From: a virus
IMG/VR virus record: IMGVR_UViG_3300035698_020616
Location: 1-22,011 of that record
Strand: one strand, 5' to 3'
Length of the DNA stretch: 22,011 nt
Position numbers and translations under genes: made by a program. Under the pieces are notes generated by a model. That model saw only the letters and a program-made list of their open reading frames with translations. It ran no database searches and was not told the origin of the DNA. Below, piece by piece: positions 13,683 to 21,134 of this stretch. How positions within the stretch are numbered: position 1 is the stretch's first letter; every line of letters starts with the position of its first letter.

Positions 13683-14639
13683 TTATACTGCCAATAGGCC
13701 GGTTGATCTTAAGTTCTGTACCCATAGATCCTGTGTAATACACTGACCTTGGTAGAAAGTTGCTCCTGCGGTATGTCTAAGCATACAAGGATCGTTGTTG
13801 TATCCTGGAGGTAGATAGATAAATTTAGCTTTACCACCTGACTGCCATACAACTTTATAACCCTCTTTTGCACAAACAAAACAGTTCGCTATGTCATTTC
13901 CCATTAGGGAAGCGTTAGCGGTAATGGAACCCTGAGAGGAAACGAAGTAACGGACGTTATTGATCCCGCCCCATTCGCTTTCTAGAGTTCTGTCAATGTT
14001 AGGATACTGATACTTTCTAGTAAATCCTTCCATATTGTTCAACACGGGAATCATACGAGTATGGCAAAGAGCTCCATAGGAATCGCCAATTGGGCTGGTT
14101 CCTATTTTATCTTTTCCACCCATCATGGAAGTAATATACTCACCATCATTTCCTTGAAGAACAGCAACAATATCATCGACATCGGTAACGTTCATCTCGG
14201 TAGGTAGATCACCATTAGCTCCTCCTACACAGTTAACGATTGAAGCTGTTGCCTCAAGGTTATCGCGTTGGAGAATATCCTGTGTTTCCCTCATCGCTTG
14301 ACCAAGCCTTGCAGCGGCGGAATTTAATACAGGGTCTTCGTTTGTAATTGTTACCTGTCTTGTAAGAACAATATAGGTAGCATACACACGGACTCTGCAA
14401 TCCACATCTACTCGGTTTAGCTGTTGAGATGGAGGGTTAAGCTGGGCATCATCTAGAGGCACAGGGAAACGATCTAAACGATCGTACCTTGATTGTCTAT
14501 CGATAAAGCCCTGATTATCTGGAAGTTCAACTGGCACTGCGAAAAGGTTATGGATATTGTTCCTTTCTGGAGTGCTAAGTAACTTCGAGTTGTACCGCTG
14601 TTGGATTTGCGGTGGCAACGTAGAAATTGAGACTGTCAT
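13683..14639 (-). CDS. Major capsid protein, N4-gp56 family
   Basis: The 318-aa product matches the N4-gp56 capsid pattern. An N-terminal arm (SISTLPPQIQQRYNSKLL) leads to the conserved spine YATYIVLTRQVTITNEDPVL, then NSAAARLGQAMRETQDILQR and DNLEATASIVNCVGG (about residues 86-140). A DVDDIVAVL helix and a strand-rich axial part with YFVSSQGSI and AKEGYKVVWQSGG follow. It would form the icosahedral shell by HK97-fold self-assembly, guided by the scaffold gene just upstream. GAGG lies 5 nt before the start, and the gene follows the scaffold after 15 nt. The length is within the usual range. The family is clear from the spine motif and the gene order. Confidence 0.88.
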   Translation of the reverse strand: MTVSISTLPPQIQQRYNSKLLSTPERNNIHNLFAVPVELPDNQGFIDRQSRYDRLDRFPVPLDDAQLNPPSQQLNRVDVDCRVRVYATYIVLTRQVTITNEDPVLNSAAARLGQAMRETQDILQRDNLEATASIVNCVGGANGDLPTEMNVTDVDDIVAVLQGNDGEYITSMMGGKDKIGTSPIGDSYGALCHTRMIPVLNNMEGFTRKYQYPNIDRTLESEWGGINNVRYFVSSQGSITANASLMGNDIANCFVCAKEGYKVVWQSGGKAKFIYLPPGYNNDPCMLRHTAGATFYQGQCITQDLWVQNLRSTGLLAV

Positions 14640-14654
14640 CTTAACCTCGGTTAT

Positions 14655-15440
14655 TTAGTAACCGGACGATTGGCTTGCAAATCCCATCATTTCTTCATAC
14701 ATCTTGGTCTTCTCTGCATCACTCATATTTGACATTGTAAAAGCTTGCGCCATTGGTCTCTTATTGTAAGCCTGAGGAGACTGTACGGCCTTCTCATTCT
14801 TCTCAATTTGATTCTCAACCTCTTTAGCATGCCTTCTGTCTGATGAAGATGTAGATAATCCCATAGACTTTATGAAGTTATATGTTTGGTAGCCCATTTT
14901 ATAAGGGTCTTTTAGATCTGCAATCGTTCTCGCTAGTTCCGGTTCTTTTTTTTCTAAAATAGCAATTGTCTCGGTATTAACAACACTGTCGAAGTCAGAA
15001 TATTTAGATTTAAGACGCTCATGAAATCTTGACTCTTCTCTTTTCTTTTCCAATTTCGCAAACTCTTCACGGGCGACATTTCGTGCATCCTGGTCAACCA
15101 GTTTTTTAGTCTGGCCAAACGTGGGATATTCCTCGTGAGAGATACCAGCAAATTGGTCAACCTCTTGGGGAGGGGCTACCGGTTGCTGTTGCTGTTGGTT
15201 TTGAGTGAGCAAAGACTTAATAAACTGGTCTTGCATCTGCATTCTTTCTTCTAAACCTTTGTTGCTTTTTTCAGCATCATCTGCCTTCCTTCTAAGAGCA
15301 TTCCAGTTTCTATCTTGGACATCATCCTCCTGGCCGGGAGGGTCTGCCACAACTTCAGCCTGTGTGCTCTCATCAACAATCGTGGATTCCTGATCATGAG
15401 GCGTGACCTCTACTTCTGCACTATTATAATCTTCGTCCAT
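14655..15440 (-). CDS. Capsid scaffolding protein
   Basis: The 261-aa product is acidic at the N-terminus (MDEDYNSAEVEVTPHDQEST). It then forms charged helix and coiled coil (RNWNALRRKADDAEKSNKGL, EERMQMQDQFIKSLL). A Gln tract and Pro linker (QQQQQPVAPPQ) follow, then a second helical region (FAKLEKKREESRFHERLKSK). The C-terminus is Met-rich and positively charged in part (KRPMAQAFTMSNMSDAEKTK). This composition and the place directly before the major capsid gene are typical of scaffolds, which template prohead assembly and then leave or are cleaved. AGGA is close to the ATG. No protease domain is seen. It is confident as scaffold by context; sequence alone is generic. Confidence 0.75.
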   Translation of the reverse strand: MDEDYNSAEVEVTPHDQESTIVDESTQAEVVADPPGQEDDVQDRNWNALRRKADDAEKSNKGLEERMQMQDQFIKSLLTQNQQQQQPVAPPQEVDQFAGISHEEYPTFGQTKKLVDQDARNVAREEFAKLEKKREESRFHERLKSKYSDFDSVVNTETIAILEKKEPELARTIADLKDPYKMGYQTYNFIKSMGLSTSSSDRRHAKEVENQIEKNEKAVQSPQAYNKRPMAQAFTMSNMSDAEKTKMYEEMMGFASQSSGY

Positions 15441-15489
15441 AGTTTTCCTTTCCGCGTTGGCGAGTCGCGATTGCAGCCATTAAATTAAA

Positions 15490-15516
15490 TGTATAGTATT
15501 TCTTATTTTTAGACAA
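15490..15516 (-). promoter_or_regulatory. Candidate promoter ahead of scaffold/capsid genes
   Basis: In the AT-rich gap before the scaffold gene, minus-strand TTGTCT (15516-15511) and TATACA (15495-15490) are 15 nt apart, two short of ideal. About 50 nt of leader, richer in GC, follows to the scaffold ATG. A terminator-like hairpin upstream at 16177-16209 makes a second promoter for capsid genes plausible, but the match is weak. Confidence 0.25.
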
Positions 15517-16159
15517 TTAAAGAAATTTTAGATTCTGCTTTCGTACAATCTTTGTCTTGTGCAAATTTATTTGGTAGCCAAAAGAAACCTAAAACTTTCT
15601 CTGTTTCTACCGCTTTCTCATCCATGTTAACAGTTTTGCAATAGCTGTAATAGCATTCCTTATAACTTGTAATAACTTTCTCATCATAGCCCTCCACTTG
15701 GTTGCTAGACATTGAAACTTTTATAAATCCAAAGGGTGTAAGATCACCATTTACCCACTTGCGTATATTTTTAACATATTCTGGCTCATATAATATTTCA
15801 TTGCTAAGGATATTCATAAACTCAGAGTGATGAGGAATGTCCCAACAGTACTGAACCTTCTCCTCGTTTGGTAACACATGGAAAACAAGGGTGTTATCTT
15901 CAGGATATGGACGATAAAGCGTTAGATGAGGTCGACGCTTCAATGCATTCTTCATCTGAAGGTCTCGCTCTTCGACTACATTGACAAAGTAAGGACGCCC
16001 CTCAAAAGGATTGGCTTTAAACGCGTCATTGAGATCATCCACTAAGCCATTGAGCATATCACGCCCAATATCTCCGATAGTAAGACCCTCAACGCTATTC
16101 TTCTGTGCGTCTAGATATTGAGTTCCTACAGTATCCCTATCGCCATAACTTGATTTCAT
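15509..16159 (-). CDS. Unknown protein between portal and scaffold genes
   Basis: The 216-aa product starts at ATG 16159 (MKSSYGDRDTVGTQYLDAQK). AAGGAG (16164-16169) lies 4 nt ahead, and the longer open frame to 16213 would read through the hairpin at 16177-16209. Sequence features include ANPFEGRPYFVNVVEERDLQ, ALKRRPHLTLYRPYPEDNTL, HHSEFMNILSNEILYEPEYV and a Cys/Tyr-rich stretch (YKECYYSYCKTVNM). It looks like a soluble globular protein without membrane segments. I do not know the family. Its constant-looking position beside portal and scaffold suggests a head assembly or minor capsid role. Confidence 0.6.
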   Translation of the reverse strand: MKSSYGDRDTVGTQYLDAQKNSVEGLTIGDIGRDMLNGLVDDLNDAFKANPFEGRPYFVNVVEERDLQMKNALKRRPHLTLYRPYPEDNTLVFHVLPNEEKVQYCWDIPHHSEFMNILSNEILYEPEYVKNIRKWVNGDLTPFGFIKVSMSSNQVEGYDEKVITSYKECYYSYCKTVNMDEKAVETEKVLGFFWLPNKFAQDKDCTKAESKISLIV

Positions 16160-16176
16160 AAAACTCCTTAAATTAC

Positions 16177-16209
16177 AAAAAGCCATGAGAAATTCAAACC
16201 CCTCATGGC
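16177..16209 (-). terminator. Rho-independent terminator or attenuator
   Basis: GCCATGAG (16182-16189) and CTCATGGC (16202-16209) form a perfect 8-bp stem with a 12-nt loop. In minus-strand RNA the stem is followed directly by UUUUUG (16181-16176). It lies between the 61-aa gene and the unknown gene at 15509-16159, so it would separate the packaging/portal genes from the capsid genes or set their ratio. Confidence 0.65.
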
Positions 16210-16239
16210 ACAAACATAGGTGAGAGCTATATTTTAAAT

Positions 16240-16425
16240 CTAATAACCGTAACGGCCTTTGAAAGCTTCGCTTTTTAGCTTGCTTCCAGCTTTTACCATT
16301 TGACGGTCTTCTCTCTCTTTATACATTAAAGGAGATTGATTGTATTTTTCTGCAAAAGCTCCTGCTGGAGTTTGGCAATCTTTTACATCTGGCTTCATAT
16401 CGCCTTGTGAGTATCCATTTTTCAT
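16240..16425 (-). CDS. Small hydrophilic protein after the portal gene, unknown
   Basis: This 61-aa protein begins MKNGYSQGDMKPDVKDCQTP and ends KSEAFKGRYGY. It is charged, with no hydrophobic segment. It has an excellent ribosome binding site (GGAGG at 16432-16436, 6 nt before ATG) and is the last gene before the terminator-like hairpin. No family is recognised. The strong initiation signal and location suggest a well-expressed virion-related peptide. Confidence 0.7.
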   Translation of the reverse strand: MKNGYSQGDMKPDVKDCQTPAGAFAEKYNQSPLMYKEREDRQMVKAGSKLKSEAFKGRYGY

Positions 16426-16455
16426 TTTACACCTCCGGAGTGTTATAATAATAAG

Positions 16456-18525
16456 TTATCCTATTTCTCCCAAATTGGCAAACGATTTTTTAAGTCCTGC
16501 ACCGGGAGAGTTTTCCATTTCCATCTTTTCTTCAAAGTTTAAGGAATTGATTTGATTTAACATCTGTAGTTTAGAAGATAAATTTGTTGTGTCCATAGTC
16601 TGAAGCTCTTTAAGGCTTTTAACTAGAGCTAGGAGACCTTCTACGTCCTCAGTCTCTGCTCTGCGAAGCTTGTCTTCTGCTACTGCTTTATCTGTCTGTA
16701 TCTTAGCAACCCTTTCAGCTGCTAATCCTTTCTGGCTTTGGGCATAGGCTAACTTAGTCTCGTTGTCAACCTGCAGCTGCTGCATTTGTAGTTGCTGCAT
16801 CTGTTGATTCTGCTGTGCTTCACCCTCTTGGAATTTCTGAATGTCAGCTTTAAGCTCTTCCTTATCAGTTATATACATAGCATCTAATATGCGTTGCATG
16901 ACAGGGGGCGGAGTAGCATCTCCAAAGATCTCTTTAAGATGCAGAAGCTGGCCTAACTCTAATTGGTGCTGGCTTTCAGTTAGGACGCCTTGGACTACTT
17001 TTGTGCCGTATTTAAAGAAGGCCTTGTCATCAAATTCTGGGGTAGGGTCCTCACCAATCACTTGTTTAACTTTGTTAAAGCTCCAGTTTTTCTGGATCAT
17101 CTCAAGAATGATGTCACCGCAAAGTCTTTGTGATTCATCGAACTGATCAAACAGCCTTTGAAGTGTGGTAAGACCTGCCCCTTGCCTAAGCATAGAAAGG
17201 ATTCCAGCTTTCGAATCATCAGCTGAACCTAGCAGCTCCTCGTTCACGCCGCTAATTTTCCCCATCACTTCACGTAGCATCTCTTCCATCTGTAGCATAG
17301 TGGGTGCTGGAGGTATGATCGGCATAGGCTCAACATCTGACATCTGTGCTGTCTCTTTAAGCACTAACATGCGGCCATTACCTTGATTCATCCCATCTTC
17401 GGGTGAAACAAGTGAGCCCTTCTTAACTTTTATTCCTTGCTGTTGGCTCTCGAGGATATCGAGGTCCGATACTTTCAGCCTGTTGAATAAATATTGAGCG
17501 TCTCGAAGATCTCTAACTATACCCTTGTATTTGTAGGCATAGTAGGCAGTGTCGGGAGTAAAGTAGCCTAGGAAAGGAACATATGGGTAGCGATCGATTC
17601 CGTAGGGATTAGGTTCATCAACCATCACCCGACCGTTTATAAGAATGGTTCTTCTTACTGTCTGCTTAGGACGCTTTACTAACTTGAATTGAGTGTTAAA
17701 CTTTAGCTGGATAATACGCATATCCTCTTCATCACCATCCCATTCCTGGGATTCGTTGGTAAGGGTGTCGACTAAATAGGTAGCCTCGCGTGATGTCAAA
17801 TACCAATACTCATCAAATGCTATTAGATTGTGATCTTGGATCTGATAGACTTCTGGCATATAATAGAATTTGTCATCTTTGGGATTGCCGGGAGGCATCG
17901 ATCTAATCTCATCTGCAAAGTCTGGGTAAAGCTGAACAGCTTCCTCTTTATCAAAGAATTGTCTAGTCCATATGTATCTACAGTCCGAAAGGTCATGCTT
18001 GCGGAAGTAGGGGTCAATGAGAATAGATTTGAAGTCTACGTATCTTAATTTGATATCTCCTGAAGATGGATCACTTGAGTAGTCGCTGAAGATACTAACC
18101 AACCCTATGCCCTGGGTGAGAGCCCCTTGCTCAAAGGCATCGGAATATACTTGATAGGCTCCTGTCTGATTGTGTACCTGGTAAAGACATTTTGTGAATT
18201 GATCAGCTGTCTTTTGCATGGGCGATTGCACTGGAATGCATATTGAAGACTTTCTATTCTTCCGCTGGAATCCCGACACCATCTGAACCATAGAATTGAT
18301 GATGTTAAAGTTGAACATCTTACGTCGATAGGTGCTTAGTCCTGGAAAGAGAAGGCCCCAAAGGTCTTGGTCACCTAGAACAAATCGCTGATCAAGGTCT
18401 GCTTGCTCCCACTGCGTCTGTAATATATTGATGGAATCATGGTAGTTTCTGTCCATCTCTTGTTTCTTCGCTGTATCGGCTTCAAGACCTGGAAAAAAAA
18501 TCTGTGTCGAACCTGCTCTGGACAT
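16456..18525 (-). CDS. Portal protein (P22-type)
   Basis: The 689-aa product forms the dodecameric ring at the capsid vertex through which DNA is packaged and ejected. Seen in the sequence: an N-terminal helical wing (RNYHDSINILQTQWEQADLD, QRFVLGDQDLWGLLFPGLST), the clip/wing region (KLRYVDFKSILIDPYFRKHD), YPYVPFLGYFTPDTAYYAYK, and GIVRDLRDAQYLFNRLKVSD. Then comes a stem/crown region with IPPAPTMLQMEEMLREVMGK, SGVNEELLGSADDSKAGILS and a Gln-rich coiled C-terminus (QQNQQMQQLQMQQLQVDNET). These elements fit the P22-type portal family, in which long C-terminal helices form the barrel. Length is close to the family norm of about 700. AAGG lies 7 nt ahead of the ATG, and the gene follows the large terminase after 56 nt. 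Confidence 0.9.
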   Translation of the reverse strand: MSRAGSTQIFFPGLEADTAKKQEMDRNYHDSINILQTQWEQADLDQRFVLGDQDLWGLLFPGLSTYRRKMFNFNIINSMVQMVSGFQRKNRKSSICIPVQSPMQKTADQFTKCLYQVHNQTGAYQVYSDAFEQGALTQGIGLVSIFSDYSSDPSSGDIKLRYVDFKSILIDPYFRKHDLSDCRYIWTRQFFDKEEAVQLYPDFADEIRSMPPGNPKDDKFYYMPEVYQIQDHNLIAFDEYWYLTSREATYLVDTLTNESQEWDGDEEDMRIIQLKFNTQFKLVKRPKQTVRRTILINGRVMVDEPNPYGIDRYPYVPFLGYFTPDTAYYAYKYKGIVRDLRDAQYLFNRLKVSDLDILESQQQGIKVKKGSLVSPEDGMNQGNGRMLVLKETAQMSDVEPMPIIPPAPTMLQMEEMLREVMGKISGVNEELLGSADDSKAGILSMLRQGAGLTTLQRLFDQFDESQRLCGDIILEMIQKNWSFNKVKQVIGEDPTPEFDDKAFFKYGTKVVQGVLTESQHQLELGQLLHLKEIFGDATPPPVMQRILDAMYITDKEELKADIQKFQEGEAQQNQQMQQLQMQQLQVDNETKLAYAQSQKGLAAERVAKIQTDKAVAEDKLRRAETEDVEGLLALVKSLKELQTMDTTNLSSKLQMLNQINSLNFEEKMEMENSPGAGLKKSFANLGEIG

Positions 18526-18581
18526 AAAAAAACCTTAATTTATATTTTTCATAAAGATAACATAAACATCAATTAAAAAAT

Positions 18582-20105
18582 CTATCCCTCACCCCAATAA
18601 GACCTCATCGCTTTCATATCATCCTCTATAGTTCCAGCCTCCACTACATATCTAAGACCAGAACATAGATAACGCATAGAGTCTGATCCATGGGATGCAG
18701 CATCATGGACAGGCTTAGAGGTGAACCCACCAATTTGAGTGTTCCAGGTTTTCTTATAGTTCGAAAGGGCTGTAATACCTGTTTGACATTTGGTGCGGTC
18801 AAACCACATTTTGGAGAGGGAGGTTCTTACCAGGTTGATTCCATCAAGCAAACCAGCTTGCTCTAATACAACGCCATGAAGATTGAATTCTCTTGCCTGC
18901 ATCTCAAATGTTATGCCCGCTCTGTCTCTCGCTCTGGCATCATGTGGCCAAATGTGCGTACCATATGTGTATCCCTTCTCTTTTAGCATCTGTACCATCT
19001 GATCTAAGGGAGTATCTGTACGCTCGAAGTAATCGATTAACATGATCTCACCCGATCTGTTGATCTGGAAGAACCATATACTCATAAAGTCGGCTTGCCC
19101 TAAATCCCATGCTGTATGTACAGGTTGTGTTTTGTCATAGCTTACCGAAGTAACATGACCCAACTCATAAAGCTCTTTAATCTGGGTAGCATACCAGTTA
19201 CCAACCTGTGAGCTTGCAAAGGCCTCCTCTTGAGTAGATGGAAACTCACGTAACATATCCTCACCTTGCGTCTCCAGCTTCTTGACATACCACCACTTTT
19301 GTGGGTCTGACAGGTTAATACCCTCTAAACTGAGCTTAGAAAAATAGTCGTGCTGGTCGGGGGTAAGTACTTGAGGCTCATCTAATATATAGGTTGGGTG
19401 TCTATGCCATGGGAAAAAGAAAGGATAGAAATCCATCTCACCAAACTTAGCGCCTTCCTGCTTACGCCTAAAGGCTGCCTGTGTCATCTCGTAGTATGAA
19501 CCCTCTCTTCCCTCGGCTGTAGATTCTATCACCACGAACTGCCCAGGGTGTATAGTATTGAGAGCTCCAGTCATTACCTCACGTGCTTTCTCGGGGTATT
19601 TGGCACAAATCTTACCGAACTCGCTTATATGTAGAAACTGTAAAGTGCTAGAACGTAGAGACGTACCAACCCTTATGACTGATCCATGAGTAAAAGAAAG
19701 CTCCTTAGCGGAGTCCCCGATAGCCTTAAACAGAGGTCTAATAGCGGGGTGTAGATTATCAAAGGCAAACTTAAGCTTATCAACGAAGATATTTTGCGCG
19801 TCATCTAAAGTATGAGCTATGATACCTGCTTGGACATTGTCATTCCAAAGCACCTGGTCTAATAAGTATATACAGAACAGCGTAGTTATGCCCAACTGCC
19901 TAGCCTTAAGGATAATATTACACCCATGCAGATTATCAAGCAGTTCCTGTTGAGCCCAGTTAGGCTTGAATGTGATCTTTTTTCCGTATGGGTCTTTGAT
20001 ACAATAGAGGTGACTGAGTCTCCACTTCTTATCTTTTAACTTCAAAAGTTCGGGGTACATCGTCCATATCTTTGAGAGCTGAGGCGAGTTTTCGAGCAAG
20101 GTCAT
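18582..20105 (-). CDS. terL: Terminase large subunit (ATPase/nuclease)
   Basis: The 507-aa product is the packaging motor. ATPase: Walker A variant KARQLGITT (67-75), Walker B LQFLHISE (155-162) with catalytic E162, coupling motif VVIESTAEG (191-199). Nuclease (RNase H-like) acidic residues: D334 in TAWDLGQAD, D389 in IWPHDARARDR and D468/D475 in VHDAASHGSDSMRYL. Length and order match the family. ATG 20105 is used, with AGAGG 9 nt ahead; this overlaps the small subunit gene by 77 nt. ATG 20060 is an alternative but has no ribosome binding site. The portal gene follows, the usual order. All key residues appear present. The gene symbol reflects function only. Confidence 0.95.
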   Translation of the reverse strand: MTLLENSPQLSKIWTMYPELLKLKDKKWRLSHLYCIKDPYGKKITFKPNWAQQELLDNLHGCNIILKARQLGITTLFCIYLLDQVLWNDNVQAGIIAHTLDDAQNIFVDKLKFAFDNLHPAIRPLFKAIGDSAKELSFTHGSVIRVGTSLRSSTLQFLHISEFGKICAKYPEKAREVMTGALNTIHPGQFVVIESTAEGREGSYYEMTQAAFRRKQEGAKFGEMDFYPFFFPWHRHPTYILDEPQVLTPDQHDYFSKLSLEGINLSDPQKWWYVKKLETQGEDMLREFPSTQEEAFASSQVGNWYATQIKELYELGHVTSVSYDKTQPVHTAWDLGQADFMSIWFFQINRSGEIMLIDYFERTDTPLDQMVQMLKEKGYTYGTHIWPHDARARDRAGITFEMQAREFNLHGVVLEQAGLLDGINLVRTSLSKMWFDRTKCQTGITALSNYKKTWNTQIGGFTSKPVHDAASHGSDSMRYLCSGLRYVVEAGTIEDDMKAMRSYWGEG

Positions 20106-20538
20106 CTTGTTTTTCCTCTTCTTCTTTTTTTGCAGCTTGGGCTTTGAACGTCACCTCTTCATTCTCTGATTCGACAACTTCTCGATCATGATGTCTAAGA
20201 TATCTATTACCAAAAGACTTATCCATTATCTTAGGATTCATTACTCTTTTAGCTAAAATTGCTTTAGTTGCTTCATAATATGGCAGAAACTCCGGACATT
20301 GTATCATTGTTTTCCAAAACTTTCTAGGAATCATCTTTTCTAATGCATACCATTGTGCAAACCTGCAGTGAGGATCTTCTTCATCTTCTTCTTGAGCCCA
20401 TGCAAGAAGCTCTTGCGCTAAAGGTAAAAGTTCCTCTGGAGGGGGCATAACAAGTCGCGGCCTTCTCAGCTTGACTTCAGAGAGAATCCTCTCATAATTC
20501 TCTTTTTTCAACTCTTTTTTTGTTTTTTCTTTACCCAT
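20029..20538 (-). CDS. terS: Terminase small subunit candidate
   Basis: The 169-aa product starts at ATG 20538 (MGKEKTKKELKKENYERILS), with AGG 7 nt ahead; the ATG at 20544 has poorer spacing. It is highly charged, with a basic N-terminus and an acidic patch (AWAQEEDEEDPHCRF). A helical, HTH-like core (AQWYALEKMIPRKFWKTMIQ, FLPYYEATKAILAKRVMN) is followed by a coiled Glu/Lys C-terminus (AAKKEEEEKQDDLARKLASA). Small subunits recognise the packaging site and load the large subunit. The assignment relies on size, HTH-like helices and direct overlap with the large subunit gene. Sequence identity of this family is always weak. Confidence 0.75.
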   Translation of the reverse strand: MGKEKTKKELKKENYERILSEVKLRRPRLVMPPPEELLPLAQELLAWAQEEDEEDPHCRFAQWYALEKMIPRKFWKTMIQCPEFLPYYEATKAILAKRVMNPKIMDKSFGNRYLRHHDREVVESENEEVTFKAQAAKKEEEEKQDDLARKLASALKDMDDVPRTFEVKR

Positions 20539-20544
20539 TATCAT

Positions 20545-20626
20545 ACCTAAACATTGAACTTCAGTATCTTAAACATAGCAGTGATTAATATTTATTTATA
20601 GGTTTTTTTCTGATATTCTTTTTCCC
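20545..20626. promoter_or_regulatory. Divergent intergenic control region
   Basis: This 82-bp, very AT-rich gap separates the minus-strand packaging genes from the plus-strand genes, so both units probably start here. On the plus strand TGATATT (20611-20617) lies 9 nt before the ATG at 20627, as a similar TGATATT lies 8 nt before the ATG at 1407. On the minus strand a GATACT (20575-20570) could be a -10 box. No clear -35 box is seen. Confidence 0.35.
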
Positions 20627-20812
20627 ATGCAAGCGTACCAACTTAATCTTTTTGAGAGTTATTCTGAGATCGATCATTTGAGAGCTGAGGTTATGCAGCT
20701 TACTAAGCAGATAGCCGTTGTGAAGAATGACAATAAGAGATGCTGTAATGGTATGCAAAAGCTATGTGTTGAATTGCTTGAGAGGGTTCACTCTTTGGAG
20801 TGCAAACGTTAG
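20627..20812 (+). CDS. Small coiled-coil protein, unknown
   Basis: The 61-aa product (MQAYQLNLFESYSEIDHLRA, then EVMQLTKQIAVVKNDNK and LCVELLERVHSLECKR) is mostly amphipathic helix with heptad-like spacing. It has a Cys pair (RCCNGM) and another Cys near the end. No Shine-Dalgarno sequence is seen before the ATG, suggesting a short-leader or leaderless message. It is first in a plus-strand unit and is followed after 6 nt by the DUF1064-like nuclease gene, which has a weak AGG site. Function is unknown. Confidence 0.65.
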   Translation: MQAYQLNLFESYSEIDHLRAEVMQLTKQIAVVKNDNKRCCNGMQKLCVELLERVHSLECKR

Positions 20813-20818
20813 GTTTTT

Positions 20819-21127
20819 ATGAGATATGTAAAACATAAATTCAAAGCTAAATCTTGTGAATCAGACGGTATAAAGTTTGGAAGCAAGAAAGAAAGAGCTT
20901 ATTATGAACGCCTTAAACTTCTTCAGAAAAGTGGCGAAATTTTATTTTTTTTAAGACAGGTTCCGTTTGATCTCCCTGGAAAGGTTCGATACTTTTGTGA
21001 TTTTTTAGAGTTCCATGCTGATGGGAATTGTGTTTTTACTGAGGTGAAGGGGTATATGACCGATTTAGGTCTGATGAAGCTTAAAGTTGTCCAGGACCTT
21101 TACAATATTGACATTAATATTGTATAG
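20819..21127 (+). CDS. DUF1064-like PD-(D/E)XK nuclease
   Basis: The 102-aa product matches the DUF1064 layout. A basic start (MRYVKHKFKAKSCESDGIKF) is followed by GSKKERAYYERLKLLQKSGE with E25. After a strand (LRQVPFDLPGK) comes the catalytic core YFCDFLEF...VFTEVKGYM, with D61, E75 and K77 as the expected D...ExK triad. The C-terminal helix and strand (LMKLKVVQDLYNIDINIV) complete a small restriction-enzyme fold. Such proteins are predicted phage endonucleases, probably for branched or packaging-related DNA, with substrate unproven. TAGG lies 5 nt before the ATG. It is slightly shorter than usual members but has all core elements. It lies close to the terminase, on the opposite strand. Confidence 0.78.
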   Translation: MRYVKHKFKAKSCESDGIKFGSKKERAYYERLKLLQKSGEILFFLRQVPFDLPGKVRYFCDFLEFHADGNCVFTEVKGYMTDLGLMKLKVVQDLYNIDINIV

Positions 21128-21134
21128 TGATCGT

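Noticed and set aside
15424-15480. 18-codon minus-strand frame in the leader of the scaffold gene (MAAIATRQRGKENYGRRL)
   Set aside because: No ribosome binding site, overlap with the scaffold start, and too short to support. A leader peptide is possible only if a promoter at 15490-15516 is shown.
16160-16213. Longer N-terminus for the 216-aa protein
   Set aside because: It would translate through the terminator-like hairpin, and the internal ATG at 16159 has an AAGGAG at good spacing.
21087-21134. Longer N-terminus for the zinc-module HNH protein
   Set aside because: It overlaps the end of the DUF1064-like gene; the zinc modules begin right after ATG 21135.
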